Counted from the first letter of the stretch, positions 9,174 to 18,206 are shown. The stretch is DNA of 64,000 nucleotides from CAVSSX01 sp963730735 (GCA_963730735.1 CAVSSX010000012.1:62001-126000); one strand, 5' to 3'. The notes: generated by a model not told the origin, from the sequence alone. Numbers and translations are program-made.

Positions 9174-9854
9174 TCAGCCCAACCGCTGGCGGAACTCCGA
9201 CAAGGTCGAGTCCCAGACCTGGGCCGCCTCGGCGGCGTCGTAGACCTCGGGGCGGTCGTCGTTGAAGAAGGCGTGGTCGGCGCCAGGGTGGACGATCACC
9301 TCGACGTCCACCCCGAGCTCGGCCAGCTGCCGCCCGAGGGCCTCGGCCGCGTCGGGCGGGAACGACTCGTCCAGGGCGGCACAGTGGATGACCGTCCGGG
9401 CCCGGAGCCGGGTGTAGTCGGGCTGGGCGTCGGGCCAGGGGATGACCCCGTAGCAGGGCACCACCACGGTGACCGCGTCGGGGCGCTGGCACGCCAGCAC
9501 CAGGGCCAGGCCGCCGCCCATGCAGAAGCCGATGACGCCCACCCCGTCGCCCGTCGAGCGCCGGAGCAGCTCGTCGACGGCCCCGCTCATCACCGTGGCC
9601 GCGTCGTCCAGGCGCATCGCCATCATGGCCTTGGCGGCGTCGTCGGGCTCCGAGACCGTCTCGCCGTTGTACAGGTCGGGGGCCAGGGCCACGAAGCCCT
9701 CGGCGGCGAAGCGGTCGGCCACGTCCTTGATGTGGTCGACCAGGCCCCACCACTCCTGGATGACCAGCACGCCGGGCCCGGACCCCCCGTCGGGCACCGC
9801 CAGATAGCCCTGTCCGACGCCACCGTTGCTCGGAAATGTGATCGACTCTCCCAT
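9174..9854 (-). CDS. Dienelactone hydrolase family protein
   Basis: A 226-residue alpha/beta hydrolase of the dienelactone hydrolase family with a cysteine nucleophile in GFCMGGG, EWWGLVDHIKDVADRFAAEG, the acid region ALDESFPP and the histidine in HPGADHAFFNDDRP. It probably hydrolyses a small lactone or ester in the cytosol. The ATG at 9854 is 7 bases after TACCGT and begins MGESITFPSNGG, the usual family start; a GTG 9 bases upstream is possible. Confidence 0.85.
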   Translation of the reverse strand: MGESITFPSNGGVGQGYLAVPDGGSGPGVLVIQEWWGLVDHIKDVADRFAAEGFVALAPDLYNGETVSEPDDAAKAMMAMRLDDAATVMSGAVDELLRRSTGDGVGVIGFCMGGGLALVLACQRPDAVTVVVPCYGVIPWPDAQPDYTRLRARTVIHCAALDESFPPDAAEALGRQLAELGVDVEVIVHPGADHAFFNDDRPEVYDAAEAAQVWDSTLSEFRQRLG

Positions 9855-9911
9855 TCCGAGCACGGTACCCCCCGCAGGCCTCCTCGCGGGCCCGCGGACC
9901 TGGCGAAAATC

Positions 9912-9929
9912 TTCACATGTCGGTCACAT
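9912..9929 (+). promoter_or_regulatory. Direct repeat TTCACAT / GTCACAT upstream of the NlpC/P60 gene (MtrA-like box)
   Basis: Two heptamers, TTCACAT at 9912-9918 and GTCACAT at 9923-9929, are spaced 11 bp apart on the same face of the helix in an unusually AT-rich 100-bp stretch. The response regulator MtrA binds direct repeats of GTCACA-like units in mycobacteria and controls cell-wall hydrolase genes. The match to MtrA is inference. Confidence 0.4.
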
Positions 9930-10014
9930 TTGGAAAGAAGGGCTATGAGCAGGTACTTCGCACCAGCAGTGCGAATAAATCTCGGCCATTCGCAGCCGGG
10001 GGTGGTTGCACTGA

Positions 10015-11229
10015 ATGACCGGACCCGCCAAGATGTCGCCCATCGTGACTGACGTCGGACGCCAGCAGCGCCCATCGACGCCGCGGTCAGCTCGGAGCAG
10101 GAAGCTGCTCTGGCGGGTCGGCGGACCCGCAGTGACCGTGCTCACAGTGTGCACGAGCACTGTGCTTCCTTCGGCGCGTCCGGCCGGCGCCGACCAGATC
10201 TCCGACGCCAAGGCCAAGGCGGCGTCGATCGAGGCACAGATCTCCTCGACCGGTACCCGCATCGACGCCCTCGACCAGCAGTACGAGGGTGCGGTCAGCC
10301 GCAAAGCCGCCCTCGACCAGCAGATCACCACCACCCAGGGCAAGATCAACTCGGCCAAGGCCCAGGTGGCCTCGGACCAGTCGGTGCTCAAGAAGGCGGC
10401 GGTCAACGCCTACGTGACCGGTGGGTCGGCCGCCTCGGACAACCCCTTGTTCGCCAACAACCAGAAGACCCTCGCCGCCCAGTCGGAGTACAACGGCGTG
10501 GCCGAGGGTGACCTGAGCGTGGCCGTGTCGAACCTGCACACCGCCCAGTCGGTGCTGACGGTCCAAGAGACCCAGCTGCAGGGCCAGCAGGCCCAGGCGG
10601 CGGCGGCCGCGGCCGCGGCCCAGTCGGCCATCGGCCAGGCCCAGCAGCAGGAGTCGCAGCAGCAGGCGGCCCTCACCCAGGAGAACGGGCAGATCGCCAA
10701 CCTCATCGCCCAGCAGCAGGCGGCCGCCGCCGCCGCCGCCGCCAAGGCCGCCCAGGCCAAGATCGCTGCTGCTGCCGCCGCGGCCGCCCGCACGGCGACC
10801 GTCCAGCACGTAGCGTCGTCGTCGTCGGCCTCGGGGGTCACCACCAGCGCCAACGTGCCCGTCGCCCCGCCCTCCAGTGGTATCGGTGGCGCAGCCGTGG
10901 CCGCCGCCGAGGCCTACCTCGGGACGCCCTACGTCTGGGGCGGGGCCAGCCACGCCGGCGTGGACTGCTCGGGCCTGGTCATGCTGGCCTACGCCGCCGT
11001 CGGCATCAGCCTCCCCCACTACTCGGGTGGGCAGATGGCCGACTCCACGCCGGTCCCGATCTCCGACCTCCAGCCCGGCGACCTGCTCTTCTACGGTCCC
11101 GGTGGCAGTGAGCACGTCGCCATGTACATCGGTGGCGGCCAGATGATCGAGGCGCCCTACACCGGGGCCCACGTGTGGATCACCGGCGCCCGGTTGAGCG
11201 GCGACTTCGTCGGAGCCGGCCGGCTCTAG
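10015..11229 (+). CDS. Secreted NlpC/P60 peptidoglycan endopeptidase with coiled coil
   Basis: About 404 residues. A signal peptide ends near ARPAGAD (about residue 60), then a long Gln/Ala-rich coiled coil (IEAQISSTGTRIDALDQQY, several poly-Ala runs), then a C-terminal NlpC/P60 domain. The catalytic Cys is in GVDCSGLVMLAY (about residue 318) and the His in SEHVAMYIGGG (about 366); AYLGTPYVWGG precedes it. This is the layout of RipA/PcsB-type hydrolases that cut the peptide stem of peptidoglycan during division. ATG codons at 10015 and 10033 are both possible. Confidence 0.88.
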   Translation: MTGPAKMSPIVTDVGRQQRPSTPRSARSRKLLWRVGGPAVTVLTVCTSTVLPSARPAGADQISDAKAKAASIEAQISSTGTRIDALDQQYEGAVSRKAALDQQITTTQGKINSAKAQVASDQSVLKKAAVNAYVTGGSAASDNPLFANNQKTLAAQSEYNGVAEGDLSVAVSNLHTAQSVLTVQETQLQGQQAQAAAAAAAAQSAIGQAQQQESQQQAALTQENGQIANLIAQQQAAAAAAAAKAAQAKIAAAAAAAARTATVQHVASSSSASGVTTSANVPVAPPSSGIGGAAVAAAEAYLGTPYVWGGASHAGVDCSGLVMLAYAAVGISLPHYSGGQMADSTPVPISDLQPGDLLFYGPGGSEHVAMYIGGGQMIEAPYTGAHVWITGARLSGDFVGAGRL

Positions 11230-11320
11230 CCCGCCCCGGTAGGCCGACCCTCCCGATCCGGGGGGTCGAGCGGACCGGTCGACTGATCCAGGCCATACTG
11301 TCGGCGGGGCAACCCGAGCC

Positions 11321-12217
11321 ATGAAGCCCATTCCCGTCGCCTTCCACATCGGCCCGCTCGAGGTCCACACCTACGGCATCGGCCTCGCGCTCACCTTCTA
11401 CTTCGCCTACCGCTACTTCGAGCACCGGCTCAACGACCGGGGCTATCCCACCGAGTGGGTCCTCGGGATGTTCCTGTGGACGATCCTGGCGGCCGTCGTC
11501 GGTGCCCGGGCCTTCCACGTCCTCTCCAACCTCGGCTACTACACCCACAACCCGGGCGACGTCTTCGCCATCTGGCACGGAGGGCTCTCGTCGTTCGGCG
11601 GCCTGATCTTCGCCGTGCCCACCGGGATCCTGCTCACCCGACGGCGGTGCCCCGAGCTCGGGATCGCCCGGGCCCTCGACATCGTGGCCCCGGTGCTCAT
11701 GGCCGCCTGGGCCATGGGCCGGCTCCTCGGCCCCCAGCTCATGGTGGCCGGCGGGGGCCACCCGACCCACCAGTGGTTCGGCATGTACTACGCCGGCCAG
11801 GTCGGGCGCCGCCTCCCGGTCCCGATCTTCCAGGCCCTCGAGGACTTCGCCGTGTTCCTCGTGCTGCTGGCGGTCGAACGGGTGCTGCGCCGCTGGCCCG
11901 ACGGCTCGCCCCGCACCAACTACCCCGCCGGGACGGTCCTCGGTGTGGGCATGGTGCTCTGGGGCATCGAACGGTTCTTGGACGAGCACCTCTGGCTCGG
12001 CGAGGACGGCCACCTCGGCTCGCTCCTGGTCCAGATCGCCGGGGTGGCCCTGGCCGTGGGCGGCGTGATCCTCCTGATCGTCACCCGACGGCGGTGGCAG
12101 GCCTGGCTCAGCGCCGGCGCGCCGGGCGGGCACGCACCGATCGACGGACCGTCGGGCGGTGCCGCCGCCACCGACGCCGTGCCGGGGTCCCCCCGGCCGA
12201 CCATCGGCGCCCCCTAG
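11321..12217 (+). CDS. lgt: Prolipoprotein diacylglyceryl transferase family protein (Lgt), diverged signature
   Basis: A 298-residue multi-pass membrane protein with about seven helices. It keeps the Lgt hallmarks AFHIGPLEVHTYGIGLA, GARAFHVL, the HGGLSSFGGL loop and a C-terminal GVGMVLWGIERF. The enzyme family transfers diacylglyceryl from phosphatidylglycerol to lipobox cysteine. The usual Lgt signature GRxGNFxNxE is replaced by GRLLGPQLMVAGGG, so conserved Asn and Glu residues are missing. It could be a paralogue with changed function. No frame break is visible. Confidence 0.72.
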   Translation: MKPIPVAFHIGPLEVHTYGIGLALTFYFAYRYFEHRLNDRGYPTEWVLGMFLWTILAAVVGARAFHVLSNLGYYTHNPGDVFAIWHGGLSSFGGLIFAVPTGILLTRRRCPELGIARALDIVAPVLMAAWAMGRLLGPQLMVAGGGHPTHQWFGMYYAGQVGRRLPVPIFQALEDFAVFLVLLAVERVLRRWPDGSPRTNYPAGTVLGVGMVLWGIERFLDEHLWLGEDGHLGSLLVQIAGVALAVGGVILLIVTRRRWQAWLSAGAPGGHAPIDGPSGGAAATDAVPGSPRPTIGAP

Positions 12218-12228
12218 AACGATTGACC

Positions 12229-12254
12229 GCAACCTAGAACATGTTCTAGGTTGC
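12229..12254. promoter_or_regulatory. Perfect 26-bp palindrome containing a KstR-type TnnAACnnGTTnnA motif
   Basis: GCAACCTAGAAC ATGTTCTAGGTTGC reads identically on both strands. Its core TAGAACATGTTCTA fits the TnnAACnnGTTnnA operator described for the TetR regulator KstR of mycobacterial sterol catabolism. It lies between the convergent ends of lgt and an exported-protein gene, so no start codon is placed to be controlled by it. Confidence 0.6.
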
Positions 12255-12275
12255 CCGACCGGGGGGTCCAGGGGT

Positions 12276-12317
12276 CGAAGCGTCGGCGACGAGCGTGCGG
12301 TCGCCGCCGACGCTTCG
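12276..12317. terminator. Long GC hairpin between convergent genes
   Basis: A 13-bp perfect inverted repeat (CGAAGCGTCGGCG at 12276-12288 and its complement at 12305-12317) encloses a 16-base loop between lgt (plus) and the exported protein (minus). There is no U-tract, so it is at best a bidirectional structural terminator. Confidence 0.45.
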
Positions 12318-12376
12318 GCATCGCCGCTCGTGCGGCCCCGGGGCGCCGACACCGGGTGTCCGGGTACCGCCATCGC

Positions 12377-13245
12377 CTAGGTGCTGGCGGACGCTCCCGA
12401 GGTGGCCTCCGCCGTGACATCGGTCACGTGACCCGCCGCCGGCGGAGTGACGCTGACCGGGACGCCGAAGTCCGAGAGACCGACGGTGATGTCGACCGAT
12501 CCGCCGGGCGACCCCAGGGTCCCCGCCAACGTGATCGCTTCCTTGACCTGACGAACCCGGTGCTGTCCGTCGATCCACACCGAGATCGGGAAGCTCGAGA
12601 GGTGGTACTTGCTCTCGAGGTTGGCCAGCACCGGGGCCAGCGCCGGTTTCCCGGTCGCCTGCGCTTCCTTGCTGACATCGATGGTCGAGGTGTATTCCGT
12701 CGTGGCTGCGCCGCCGAGCGTTGCGTGACCGACTTCGTGGACCCCGCCCGTCGACGCCGACGCCAGGACGGCCAGCGTCTGTTGTGGCCCCTGGTCGCCC
12801 GAGTCCACCAGTGACGCGTAGGAGGTCCCGACGTTGGCTTCGAGCAGCGTGTTGAGGTTCAAGCGAGATCCACGGCGTCGTCACGTGCAGTGCGCTCAAC
12901 GACGCCGGGGGCAGCTCCATGTAGAGGATCCCGTTGACCGTCTTGATGGCCAGGGAGGCGCCACCGACCTTGGCCGTGAACGACCCGTCGCCCCCGGTCG
13001 TCTGGGCCACGCCGTCGAGCGTGACCGTCGTTGCCTTCCCGGCGCTGGTGATCTTCTCGGTCACCACCTCCTTGGCCGAACCGGTCGCCAGAGTGGCGTG
13101 GTAGTCGGCCAGGAAATTCGTCGTCACTGGCGGGGCCGCGCCGGCCCCACTCGGGCATCGCCAGGAGCGACGCCCCACCCAATGCGGCCACCGCCAAGGT
13201 GGCCCGCCCCGCACGTTCGAGGTTTCGCCGCCGCTGCTTGCGCAT
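12377..13245 (-). CDS. Exported protein of unknown function, frameshifted
   Basis: The start MRKQRRRNLERAGR followed by LAVAALGGASLLA is a signal peptide; no lipobox cysteine is visible. After a frame change near 13150 the sequence continues as TTNFLADYHATLATGSAKEV, TTVTLDGVAQTTGGDGSFTA and TVNGILYMELPP, and after another near 12858 as LNTLLEANVGTSYASLVDSG and FPISVWIDGQHRVRQVK. The beta-strand layout with a V(N/D)G..Y core resembles LppX/LprG-type lipid-binding exported proteins, but that is only a loose similarity. It ends in a Thr/Ala/Ser-rich tail. Confidence 0.6.
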
Positions 13246-13437
13246 GCGCGCCTCCCGCTTCGGGCTGCCGCTGGGTAGCTCCTCCGCCGCCCCCGACCGC
13301 CGGCTCCGGCAACCGCCCTGACCCCACCCGCCATTCGGATGCCCTCGTGAGGAAGGTACCCAGCCGACCCTTCGGCGACACCCGGTCGGTGCCCGTCCCA
13401 GGCCCGGTGACGGCGGCGCCCGCCGCCACCCGGCGAC

Positions 13438-14205
13438 TCAGTTGCCGAAGCGCTCCCCGGTGGCGTCGGGGTCCTCGAGATATGCCGCCAGCGAAGGGTC
13501 GACCACGAGTCCCTGGCCGACGTGGGCGGCGGCGATGTCTCTGATCGCCTCCATCGGGACCTCGATGAAGATCCCTTCGGCTTCGGCCGTCAGCTGGCCG
13601 TCGTGGTAGATCCCGCCCCACGCCCGGATCTTGCGCCCCTCCACTGCCACCTGACGGGCCCGGAGCCCGAGTTCGACCATCAGCGGCGTCGGGCGGTGGA
13701 ACCGCACGGTGAGGGTCCCGGTCATGCCCGGTCGGCCCGCCAGGATGTTGACCGACCCCAGCAGCTCGTCGAAGGCCTCGGCCAGGACCCCGCCGTGCAC
13801 GCAGGTCGGCGGACCCTCGAAGCGGAAGCCGAACGTGGCCCGGCCGCCCAGCTCCGGCTGCCCGTCGGGTCCCGGCACCGCCCAGACCTCGAGCGGCGGG
13901 GCGACCGGGTTCTTGAGGCCCGTTGCCGGGCTGGTCGGGAAGTAGTCCTGCGGGTGCCCGCTCGGATCGGTCACCCGCCGGCCCCGGAGGCCGGGCTCGG
14001 CCACCGCCTCCAGCTCGGCCGTCAACGCGGCGACGTGGTCGGCCACCCGGGCGAAATCGGCGTCGGGGACCCGTCGGCCGACGACCACCTCGGAGAGCTG
14101 ACGGAGCGCCGCCGCCAGACGACCTCGGCCCGTCGGCTCCCCCGACACCGGGAGCCCGTTGACGGCGGTGGCCTCGGGGGGGAGCGGCGGTTGCGCCGGG
14201 GCCAC
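13438..14205 (-). CDS. PaaI-like hot-dog thioesterase
   Basis: A 255-residue protein: an N-terminal helical part (AALRQLSEVVVGRRVPDADF) and a C-terminal hot-dog domain with PPTCVHGGVLAEAFDELLG, TLTVRFHRPTPL and AEAEGIFIEV. The HGG motif and following acidic residue are the usual active-site region of acyl-CoA thioesterases of this type. It ends 3 bases before the enoyl-CoA hydratase gene begins its coding end (14209), so the two are probably co-transcribed from the KstR-like site at 15083. Confidence 0.82.
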   Translation of the reverse strand: MAPAQPPLPPEATAVNGLPVSGEPTGRGRLAAALRQLSEVVVGRRVPDADFARVADHVAALTAELEAVAEPGLRGRRVTDPSGHPQDYFPTSPATGLKNPVAPPLEVWAVPGPDGQPELGGRATFGFRFEGPPTCVHGGVLAEAFDELLGSVNILAGRPGMTGTLTVRFHRPTPLMVELGLRARQVAVEGRKIRAWGGIYHDGQLTAEAEGIFIEVPMEAIRDIAAAHVGQGLVVDPSLAAYLEDPDATGERFGN

Positions 14206-14208
14206 CGT

Positions 14209-15004
14209 CTATCGCCGCTGGAAGTTCGCCGGGCGCTTCTCGGCGAAGGCCCGCGGGCCCTCCTTGGCGTCCTCGGTGGCGAACACCGGCCAGCCGATCT
14301 CGAGCTCGCGGGCCAGGCCGTCCTCCTCGGACATCCCCTCGGTCTCCTGGACCGAGCGCTTGATGGCTTCGACGGCCAGCGGTCCGTTCTGTCCGATGAC
14401 CGCGGCGATCTCGAGCGCCGCCTCGAGCGCCGTGCCGTCGGGGACCACCCGGCCGATCAGGCCGATGCGCAGCGCCTCGTCGGACCGCACCTCGCGCCCC
14501 GTGAGCAGCAGGTCCATGGCCACCGTGTAGGGGATCTGCCGCCGCAGGCGGACCGTCGAGCCCCCGAGGGGGAACAGGCCCCGCCGAGCCTCGAAGACCC
14601 CGAACCGGGCCCCCTCGCCGGCCACCCGGATGTCGGTCGCCTGGAGGATCTCGGTCCCGCCGGCCACGGCCCATCCCTCGACGGCGGCCACCAGCGGCTT
14701 GCGCAGCTGGTAGTGACGGAGGAGGGCCTTCCAGTGGAGGTCGGGGTCGGCGGCCATCCGCTCGGCGGTAGTGCTCGGGTTGGGGGCTGCCCATCGACTT
14801 CAGGTCCATTCCCGAACAGAAGGTCCCGCCGGCCCCGGTGAGGACCGCACAGCGGATGTCGTCGTTGCCGTCGATCTCCTCCCAGGCGTCGGCCATGCCG
14901 ACGAGCATCGGGACACTGAGGGCGTTCTTCGCCTCGGGGCGGTTCATGGTCACCACCGCCGTGGTCCCGTGGATCTCGAACGTCAGGTGCTCGGTCGATG
15001 CCAT
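14209..15004 (-). CDS. Enoyl-CoA hydratase/isomerase family protein, frameshifted
   Basis: A crotonase of about 264 residues. The first part has VVTMNRPEAKNALS, CAVLTGAGGTFCSGMDLKSM (oxyanion-hole region); after a one-base frame change near 14765 the second part has HYQLRKPLVAAVEGWAVAGG, DIRVAGEGARFGVFEARRGL and LTGREVRSDEALRIGLIGRV. It would hydrate or isomerise an enoyl-CoA in fatty-acid or sterol side-chain breakdown. An operator-like palindrome lies 80 bases upstream of the ATG. Confidence 0.85.
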
Positions 15005-15082
15005 GGCTGCGATCCTCCTCCTCGGTGCGGCGGTGCGACCGCCCGGACGGTGGTCGCCGCCTGCCGGCCCGGTGACCCCCCC

Positions 15083-15096
15083 TAGAACCGGTTCCA
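15083..15096. promoter_or_regulatory. KstR-like operator upstream of the enoyl-CoA hydratase gene
   Basis: TAGAACCGGTTCCA matches TnnAACnnGTTnnA exactly and is nearly palindromic over CTAGAACCGGTTCCAG. It is 80 bases upstream of the hydratase ATG (minus strand), a normal place for a TetR-family repressor site. The 26-bp palindrome at 12229 shares the core. Binding by KstR or a relative is inference. Confidence 0.55.
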
Positions 15097-15269
15097 GAAC
15101 CTAGCAGTCACCCCCCGACGGCCACGGGGCGGCGGGCCTCCGTCCGTGCGGTCGGGCGTCCCGGGTGCTGTACTGGCCCGGTGCCGCACGCCGAGGTCTC
15201 GAACCCTCGACCCCGACACGGCCGGGGCCGGCCCGGAGCTGCCGACCGCCGGCGCTCGTGCTCGGTCGG

Positions 15270-17203
15270 GTGACCACCGCCACCACCGACGACGGTCAGC
15301 CCGTCGACCGCCCGTCCGCGCTCCAGGCGACCTGGCGGGTCCTGATCGGCCGGCCGCTCAAGTCGAGCGAGGCCAGGCACGGGGAGATCTCCCCGCTCGA
15401 GGGGCTGCCGGCGCTCTCGCTCGACGCCCTCACCTCGGTCGCCTACGGGCCCGAGGCCATCGTCCTGGTCCTCGGGACGGCCGGCGTCGCCGCCCTCCAC
15501 CTCGTCCTGCCGATCACCATCGCCATCGTCGCCCTGCTGGCCCTGCTGGTGATCTCCTACCGCCAGGTCATCGACGGCTACCCCCACGGCGGTGGTTCCT
15601 ACGCCGTGTCCCGGGCCAACCTCGGCAGCGGGGCGTCCCAGGTGGCGGCGGCGTCGCTCATCGTCGACTACACCCTCACCGTCGCCGTCTCCATCGCCGC
15701 CGGCGTCGCCTCGCTGACCTCGGCCTTCCCGGCGCTCAACGGGGCCACCGTCCCCCTGTGTCTGGCCGAACTGGCCGTGCTCACGATCCTGAACCTGCGG
15801 GGCCTGGGCGAGGCGGCCCGGGCGTTCCTCCTCCCGACGCTGCTGTTCATCGTCGGCCTGCTCGCCGTCATCGTCATCGGCCTGGTCCACCCCCTCGACC
15901 CCCACCTGGCCCAGCCCGGCCAGTCGCAGACGGCCACGGTGAACCTGGCCCCGGTGGGCATCCTCCTGGTCCTGAAGGCGTTCTCGGCCGGTTGCAGCGC
16001 CCTGACCGGCGTCGAGGCCATCGCCAACGGCGTGCCCCTCTTCCGGCCACCCCGTCAGAAGCGGGCCAAGCAGACCGAGCTGCTACTCGGGGTCCTCCTC
16101 GGGACGATGCTGCTCGGGCTGGCCATCCTCGTCGACAAGTTCCACGTCGGGCCCCGCTCCACGCCAGACGGTGCTCAGCCAAGTGATGGGCTACTCCGTC
16201 GGTCGCGGCTGGTTCTACTACGTGGTCTCGCTGTCCATCACCGCCGTGCTGGGACTGGCCGCCAACACCTCCTTCGGTGGCCTCCCGGTGCTGGCCAGCC
16301 TGCTGGCCCGTGACCAGTTCCTCCCCCACGCCTTCGCCCTGCGGGGCGACCGCCTGGTCTTCACCCGTGGCATCTGGGCCCTGTCGGCGGCAGCCGCCGT
16401 GCTGCTGCTCGTCGTGCGGGGCAACACCAACTCGCTCATCCCCCTCTTCGCCATCGGCGTGTTCATCGGCTTCACGCTGGCCCAGACGGGCATGGTGCGT
16501 CCACTGGCGACGGGAACGACCGCCGCACTGGCGTTGGAAAGCCGGACTGAACGGGACCGGGGCGGTGGTCACCGCCGCCACCACGATCATCTTCCTCTTC
16601 TCCAAGTTCGTCGACGGGGCCTGGGTGGTGGTGATCCTCGTGCCCCTGCTCATCTGGATGTTCCACCGGGTGCGCGCCTACTACGCCCGACTGGCCGGGG
16701 TGCTGGCCATCGGGTCGATCCCGCCGAAGCCCGACGCCGGCACGGCGACCGTCGTGGTCCCGGTCAACGGGGTCAACCGCCTGACGACCTACGTCATCTC
16801 CGAGGCCCTGGCCCTCTGCGAGCAGACGATCGCCGTGGCGGTGACCTTCTCCGACGACACCGAACGCGAGGCCGAACTCGAGCGGGAGTGGGCCGAATGG
16901 GACCCGGGCGTCCGGCTGATCACCCTTCGGTCGCAGTACCACTCGGTGGCCCGCCCGATCGTCCGATTCCTCGAGGTCCTCGAGCACCGCCAGAAGGACG
17001 GCGGCCAGATCGTCGTCCTCATCCCCGTCATCCAGCCCGACAAGTGGCGCTACCGGTCACTGCACAACCAGCTGGACCTGGTGCTGTCGGCTGCCCTCCG
17101 GGACCGCCCGCACGTGGCCGTGGCCCGGCTGCCGGTCACCATGTCCCAACTCAGGGACATCGGGGGACCGCCGGGCGACGGCTCGCCCGTGCACGTGCCC
17201 TGA
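15270..17203 (+). CDS. KimA-type (KUP/APC superfamily) potassium:proton symporter, frameshifted
   Basis: About 645 residues: twelve or so membrane helices and a cytosolic USP-like C-terminal domain of about 200 residues. It lines up along its length with Bacillus subtilis KimA: GRPLKSSEARHG, LDALTSVAYGPEAIVLVLGT, SYRQVIDGYPHGGGSYAVSR, LIVDYTLTVAVSIAAGVASL, LKAFSAGCSALTGVEAIANG, and in the tail VTFSDDTEREAELEREWAEW and LRSQYHSVARPIVRFLEVLE. The Asp and Tyr residues in LDALTSVAYG and VDYTLT are where KimA binds K+. Frame breaks occur near 16165 and 16497. The start GTG at 15270 is the best in-frame choice. No c-di-AMP riboswitch is visible upstream. Confidence 0.82.
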
Positions 17204-17234
17204 CGCGAAACACCCACACCGACCGTTCAGCCAC

Positions 17235-17714
17235 GTGGCCCGCTCCGTTTCGACGCCGCCAACGATCCGCTCGGCCGAGATGGCCGACAGGGAGCAGCTC
17301 CAGCGGGTGTTCGAACGGGCGTCGCTCTCCAACGAGAACGACCGCGCTCTGTCGCAGGAGCATCCCGAGTGGCTCGTGCTCTCCGAGCGGGGCGTACTCG
17401 AGGGGAGGGTGCGGGTCGCCCTCGACGAGCACGGCACGGTGGTCGGCTTCGCCACCTCTCTGATCGTCTCGGGGACCGCTGAGCTGGAGGACCTCTTCGT
17501 CGACCCTTCCTTCATGCGACGGGGCATCGCCCGGGCACTCGTCCTCGACCTATCGGCGCGCCTCCACGGGCTCGGCTTCGACCGGATGGAGGTGACGGCC
17601 AACCCGCACGCCATGGCGTTCTACGAGCACATGGGGTTCGCGACCGAGCGGATGGTCGAGACGCCGGGCTATCGGACGCCCCGGATGAGCCGACGTACGG
17701 GCGCCTCCGACTGA
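17235..17714 (+). CDS. GNAT family N-acetyltransferase
   Basis: A 159-residue acetyltransferase with the acetyl-CoA motif A as LEDLFVDPSFMRRGIARALV and a C-terminal ANPHAMAFYEHMGF, the common end of the fold. The substrate is unknown. It starts with GTG 32 bases after the potassium transporter and is likely read from the same transcript. Confidence 0.82.
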   Translation: MARSVSTPPTIRSAEMADREQLQRVFERASLSNENDRALSQEHPEWLVLSERGVLEGRVRVALDEHGTVVGFATSLIVSGTAELEDLFVDPSFMRRGIARALVLDLSARLHGLGFDRMEVTANPHAMAFYEHMGFATERMVETPGYRTPRMSRRTGASD

Positions 17715-17837
17715 CCATCCCCCGCCGGCGCTCCGGCGTCGTGGCCCCGGTCGAGGACCTCCCGGCGGCGAGCTCGAACGACAGCCGACGAGCAGCGGGC
17801 CCAGGCTGAAGTCAGACCCGACTGGGTAGAATTGGGC

Positions 17838-18206
17838 ATGGATCCCAAGGAGCGGGACCGGATTCTCCTGCGGTTCGAAAAGGAACACCGCAACTACCGC
17901 CCGCCCCGCCCCGACCGAGGTCGGCGACGAATGTTCGGACGACGAGAGGATCTGCGGATCGACTCGACCATCGAGTTCGGGGGCCGTCGGTCGAGCACTG
18001 GTGGTCTGGAGCACGTGGCCCGGGCGGCCACCCGGCGCCGGCGGTGGAGGATCCGAACCGTCCCGGCCGTCGGGTTGAGCTTCGTCCCCATCGCCCTGGC
18101 CGTCGGCATGGGCGTCCTGGTGGGTGCCACCGCCGCCTCCATCACCTTCGTTGCCGCGATGGTGCCCCTGTGCCTCATGATCCGGTGGGTCGACGTCGGG
18201 CCCTGA
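17838..18206 (+). CDS. Small membrane protein, unknown family
   Basis: A 122-residue protein: a charged N-terminal half (DPKERDRILLRFEKEHRNYR, many Arg) and two adjoining C-terminal membrane helices (VGLSFVPIALAVGMGVLVGA and ITFVAAMVPLCLMI). The ATG at 17838 lies 5 bases after a TAGAAT box, indicating a leaderless start. No function is recognised. Confidence 0.65.
   Translation: MDPKERDRILLRFEKEHRNYRPPRPDRGRRRMFGRREDLRIDSTIEFGGRRSSTGGLEHVARAATRRRRWRIRTVPAVGLSFVPIALAVGMGVLVGATAASITFVAAMVPLCLMIRWVDVGP

Noticed and set aside
9864..10014. A c-di-AMP (ydaO) riboswitch upstream of the NlpC/P60 gene
   Set aside because: Such riboswitches often precede these genes in actinobacteria, but I could not find the conserved core segments in this 150-base stretch.
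9944..10051. Short open frame starting MSRYFAPAVRINLGHSQPGV before the NlpC/P60 gene
   Set aside because: It overlaps the start of that gene, has no ribosome binding site and no recognised similarity; more likely 5' untranslated sequence.
12206..12240. Two CTAGAAC motifs near the lgt stop taken as a regulatory pair
   Set aside because: The first is formed by the last Pro codon and the TAG stop of lgt itself; only the palindrome at 12229-12254 is convincing.
15005..15269. A gene between the enoyl-CoA hydratase and the potassium importer
   Set aside because: Apart from the operator at 15083 only GC-rich frames without protein-like composition are present.
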